This document shows, piece after piece, positions 12,407-14,943 of a stretch of DNA of 14,943 nucleotides. The stretch's first letter is position 1. Each line of letters opens with the position of its first letter. This DNA comes from an uncultured Clostridia bacterium (GTDB taxonomy: Bacteria > Bacillota > Clostridia > TANB77 > CAG-508), in assembly GCA_944388635.1 (NCBI GenBank), contig CALXJN010000014.1:1-14943 (forward strand), read 5' to 3'. Below the pieces are notes generated by a model, which searched no databases, was not told the DNA's origin, and worked only from the letters and a program-made list of their open reading frames with translations. A program made the position numbers and the translations under genes.

Positions 12407-14943
12407 TTGGACGAATTAGAATTGTTTAATAAATTAAAAATAGGGCTTGCATCTGATGAAAAAATAAGAGAATGGTCAAAAGGCGAAGTAAAAAAGCCAG
12501 AAACAATAAATTATAGAACATTAAAACCAGAAAAAGACGGATTATTCTGTGAAAGAATATTTGGACCAGTAAAAGACTGGGAATGTCATTGTGGTAAATA
12601 TAAAAGAGTTAGATATAAGGGAATTGTATGTGATAGATGTGGAGTAGAAGTTACAAAATCCAAAGTAAGAAGAGAAAGAATGGGACATATTGAACTTGCA
12701 GCTCCAGTTGCACATATATGGTATTTTAAAGGAATCCCAAGTAGAATTGCACTTTTACTTGACATTTCTCCAAGAAGCATAGAAAAGGTCATATATTTTG
12801 CTTCATATATAGTTACAGACAAAGGAACATCAGGACTAATAAAAGGGCAAGTACTAAATGAAAAAGAATATGGTGAAGCTATAGAAAAATATGGCAGAGG
12901 AAGCTTCAAGGCAGAAATGGGAGCAGCAGCAATTAGAAAATTATTAGAAGAAATTGACTTAGATAAATTATCAGCAAAAATCAAAAAAGAAATAGAAAAA
13001 TCAAGTGAACAAAAAAAGATGAAACTTGCTAAGAGACTAGATACAGTTGAATCTTTTAGAATATCTGGCAATAGACCAGAATGGACAATAATGAATGTTG
13101 TGCCAGTAATTCCACCAGATTTAAGACCAATGGTACAATTAGACGGTGGAAGATTTGCAACATCAGACTTAAACGACTTATATAGAAGAGTAATCAACAG
13201 AAATAACAGATTAAGAAGATTAATTGAATTAGGTGCACCAGAAATAATTGTAAGAAATGAAAAAAGAATGCTACAAGAATCTGTAGATGCTTTAATAGAT
13301 AATGGAAGACGTGGAAGACCTGTAACAGGAGCTGGAAATAGACCATTAAAATCATTATCAGATTTATTAAAGGGAAAACAAGGTAGATTTAGACAAAACT
13401 TACTTGGTAAGAGAGTTGACTATTCAGGACGTTCAGTTATAGTTGTAGGACCAGAACTTAAAATATATCAATGTGGTTTACCAAAAGAAATGGCAGTAGA
13501 ATTATTTAAACCATTTGTTATGAAGGAACTTGTAAAAAGAGGGCTTGCACATAACATCAAAAACGCAAAAAGAATGGTAGAAAGATTAAGACCAGAAGTA
13601 TGGGATATACTTGAAGAAGTTATAAAAGACCATCCAGTATTATTAAACCGTGCACCAACACTTCACAGACTTGGTATACAAGCATTTGAACCAGTACTTG
13701 TAGAAGGTAGAGCAATAAAATTACACCCATTAGTATGTACAGCATTTAATGCTGACTTCGACGGAGACCAAATGGCAGTACACGTTCCACTATCTCCAGA
13801 AGCACAAGCAGAAGCAAGATATTTAATGCTATCAGTAAATAACTTACTTAAACCACAAGACGGAAAGCCAGTTACAGTACCAACACAAGATATGATACTT
13901 GGAAGTTATTACTTAACAATGCAAGTTGACGGAGAAAAAGGAGAAGGAATGTACTTTAAAGACGAAGACGAAGCATTACTTGCATACCAAAATGGTGATC
14001 TAGAATTACATGCAAAAGTATTTATTAGAAGAAGTAAAGAAATTGACGGAGTAATTAAAACACAAAAAATAGAAACAACAGTAGGAAGAGTAATATATAA
14101 CCAAGGAATTCCACAAGATTTAGGATTTGTAGATAGAAGCAAAGAAGAAAACTTGCTAAAACTTGAAATAGATTTCCCAGTTATTAAGAAAAATTTAGGA
14201 ACAATAGTTGCTAAATGTATAAGCAAACACGGATTTAGCGAATCAGCAGAAGTATTAGACTATATTAAATCAATCGGATACAAATATTCAACAAGAGGAG
14301 CAATAACAGTATCAGTTGCTGATGTAAGCGTTCCAGCTGCTAAAAACGAAATACTTACTAAAGCAGAAGAACAAGTAGATAATGTAACAAAACAATACAA
14401 ACGTGGATTAATAACAAACGAAGAAAGATATCAATCTACAATTAAAATATGGGAAAAAGCAACAGACGATGTATCAGATGCAATGAAAGACAACTTTGAT
14501 GAATTAAACCCAATATATATGATGGCACAATCAGGAGCCAGAGGTAACATGAACCAATTAAGACAAATTGCAGGTATGCGTGGACTTATGGCAAATACAT
14601 CTGGTAAAACAGTTGAAATTCCTATTAAATCATGCTTCAGAGAAGGACTAGATGCACTAGAATACTTTATATCTTCACATGGTGCAAGAAAAGGTTTAGC
14701 GGATACAGCTTTACGTACAGCAGACTCTGGATACTTAACAAGAAGACTTGTAGATGTAAGCCAAGATATAATAGTAAGAGAAGATGACTGCGGAACACAT
14801 GAAGGAATAATTATCGAAGATATAAAAGACGGAAACCAAATAATAGAAAAACTACAAGAAAGACTAGAAGGAAGATATCCAGTAGAAAATATAGTACACC
14901 CAGAAACAGGAGAAATACTTGCAGACACAGATACAATGATTAA
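12407..14943 (+). CDS. rpoC: DNA-directed RNA polymerase subunit beta' (C-terminus off the window)
   Basis: This is the beta' subunit of core RNA polymerase, with about 845 of roughly 1200 residues visible. It opens MDELELFNKLKIGLASDEKI. The zinc-binding domain has CHCGKY and CDRCGVE. NADFDGDQMAVH carries the three aspartates that hold the catalytic magnesium. LLGKRVDYSGRSVIV, HPVLLNRAPTLHRLGIQAFE and the bridge-helix and trigger-loop region (SGARGNMNQLRQIAGMRGLM) are all intact. The start is TTG at 12407. A TAA lies in frame six bases upstream (12401) and no ATG fits, and AAGGGGG is placed six to seven bases before TTG. The gene forms an operon with rpoB across a 151-bp gap containing a strong hairpin. 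The reading frame is open to the right edge with no in-frame CGG. Confidence 0.97.
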   Translation, partial: MDELELFNKLKIGLASDEKIREWSKGEVKKPETINYRTLKPEKDGLFCERIFGPVKDWECHCGKYKRVRYKGIVCDRCGVEVTKSKVRRERMGHIELAAPVAHIWYFKGIPSRIALLLDISPRSIEKVIYFASYIVTDKGTSGLIKGQVLNEKEYGEAIEKYGRGSFKAEMGAAAIRKLLEEIDLDKLSAKIKKEIEKSSEQKKMKLAKRLDTVESFRISGNRPEWTIMNVVPVIPPDLRPMVQLDGGRFATSDLNDLYRRVINRNNRLRRLIELGAPEIIVRNEKRMLQESVDALIDNGRRGRPVTGAGNRPLKSLSDLLKGKQGRFRQNLLGKRVDYSGRSVIVVGPELKIYQCGLPKEMAVELFKPFVMKELVKRGLAHNIKNAKRMVERLRPEVWDILEEVIKDHPVLLNRAPTLHRLGIQAFEPVLVEGRAIKLHPLVCTAFNADFDGDQMAVHVPLSPEAQAEARYLMLSVNNLLKPQDGKPVTVPTQDMILGSYYLTMQVDGEKGEGMYFKDEDEALLAYQNGDLELHAKVFIRRSKEIDGVIKTQKIETTVGRVIYNQGIPQDLGFVDRSKEENLLKLEIDFPVIKKNLGTIVAKCISKHGFSESAEVLDYIKSIGYKYSTRGAITVSVADVSVPAAKNEILTKAEEQVDNVTKQYKRGLITNEERYQSTIKIWEKATDDVSDAMKDNFDELNPIYMMAQSGARGNMNQLRQIAGMRGLMANTSGKTVEIPIKSCFREGLDALEYFISSHGARKGLADTALRTADSGYLTRRLVDVSQDIIVREDDCGTHEGIIIEDIKDGNQIIEKLQERLEGRYPVENIVHPETGEILADTDTMI

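Overview
The base composition is strongly AT-rich, and purine-rich AGGAG-type ribosome binding sites precede most genes. RpoB, RpoC, UvrC and the RluA-type synthase resemble Firmicutes versions, specifically Clostridia. A CwlD-like cortex amidase and a tandem pair of perfect Spo0A boxes suggest a spore former, or a lineage that recently was one. A COG1313 radical SAM protein fits an anaerobe. I cannot name the genus.

Layout. On the minus strand from the left edge are a partial cwlD-like amidase (1-546), a 160-bp inverted-repeat element (604-765), a degenerate-receiver/GGDEF protein (766-1695), a terminator, and a membrane-anchored protein with three Ig-like repeats (1764-2672). A divergent promoter region (2673-2825) follows. 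On the plus strand are hpt (2826-3344), an interrupted uvrC (3414-5203), a 33-residue membrane micropeptide (5280-5381), an RlmK/RlmI-like methyltransferase (5408-6280), an RluA-family pseudouridine synthase with one frame break (6369-7068), a second inverted-repeat element (7060-7243), tandem Spo0A boxes, a radical SAM protein with one frame break (7359-8241), a terminator, and rpoB (8518-12255) with a strong promoter and a ~200-nt leader. A 15-bp hairpin then precedes rpoC, which starts at TTG (12407) and runs off the right edge.

The main discovery candidate is a recoding pattern. Three conserved genes (uvrC twice, the pseudouridine synthase, the radical SAM protein) are broken by what looks like one extra C. 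In all four cases the interrupting zero-frame codon is CGG. In all four cases skipping its C restores the conserved reading frame exactly at a family-conserved glycine (CGGG or CGGA read as Gly). By eye I found no other in-frame CGG in any gene of the window, including all of rpoB and the 845 visible codons of rpoC. Four out of four is hard to explain by random decay. It suggests that CGG is an unassigned or hungry codon at which ribosomes shift +1, or a CGGN quadruplet decoded as glycine. uvrC also carries an in-frame TAA and an A15 tract that replaces a conserved cysteine, so it may additionally be decaying.

Housekeeping functions dominate (purine salvage, rRNA modification, DNA repair, RNA polymerase), beside signalling (GGDEF) and envelope or spore functions. 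I see no tRNA, rRNA, CRISPR array, transposase or phage gene.
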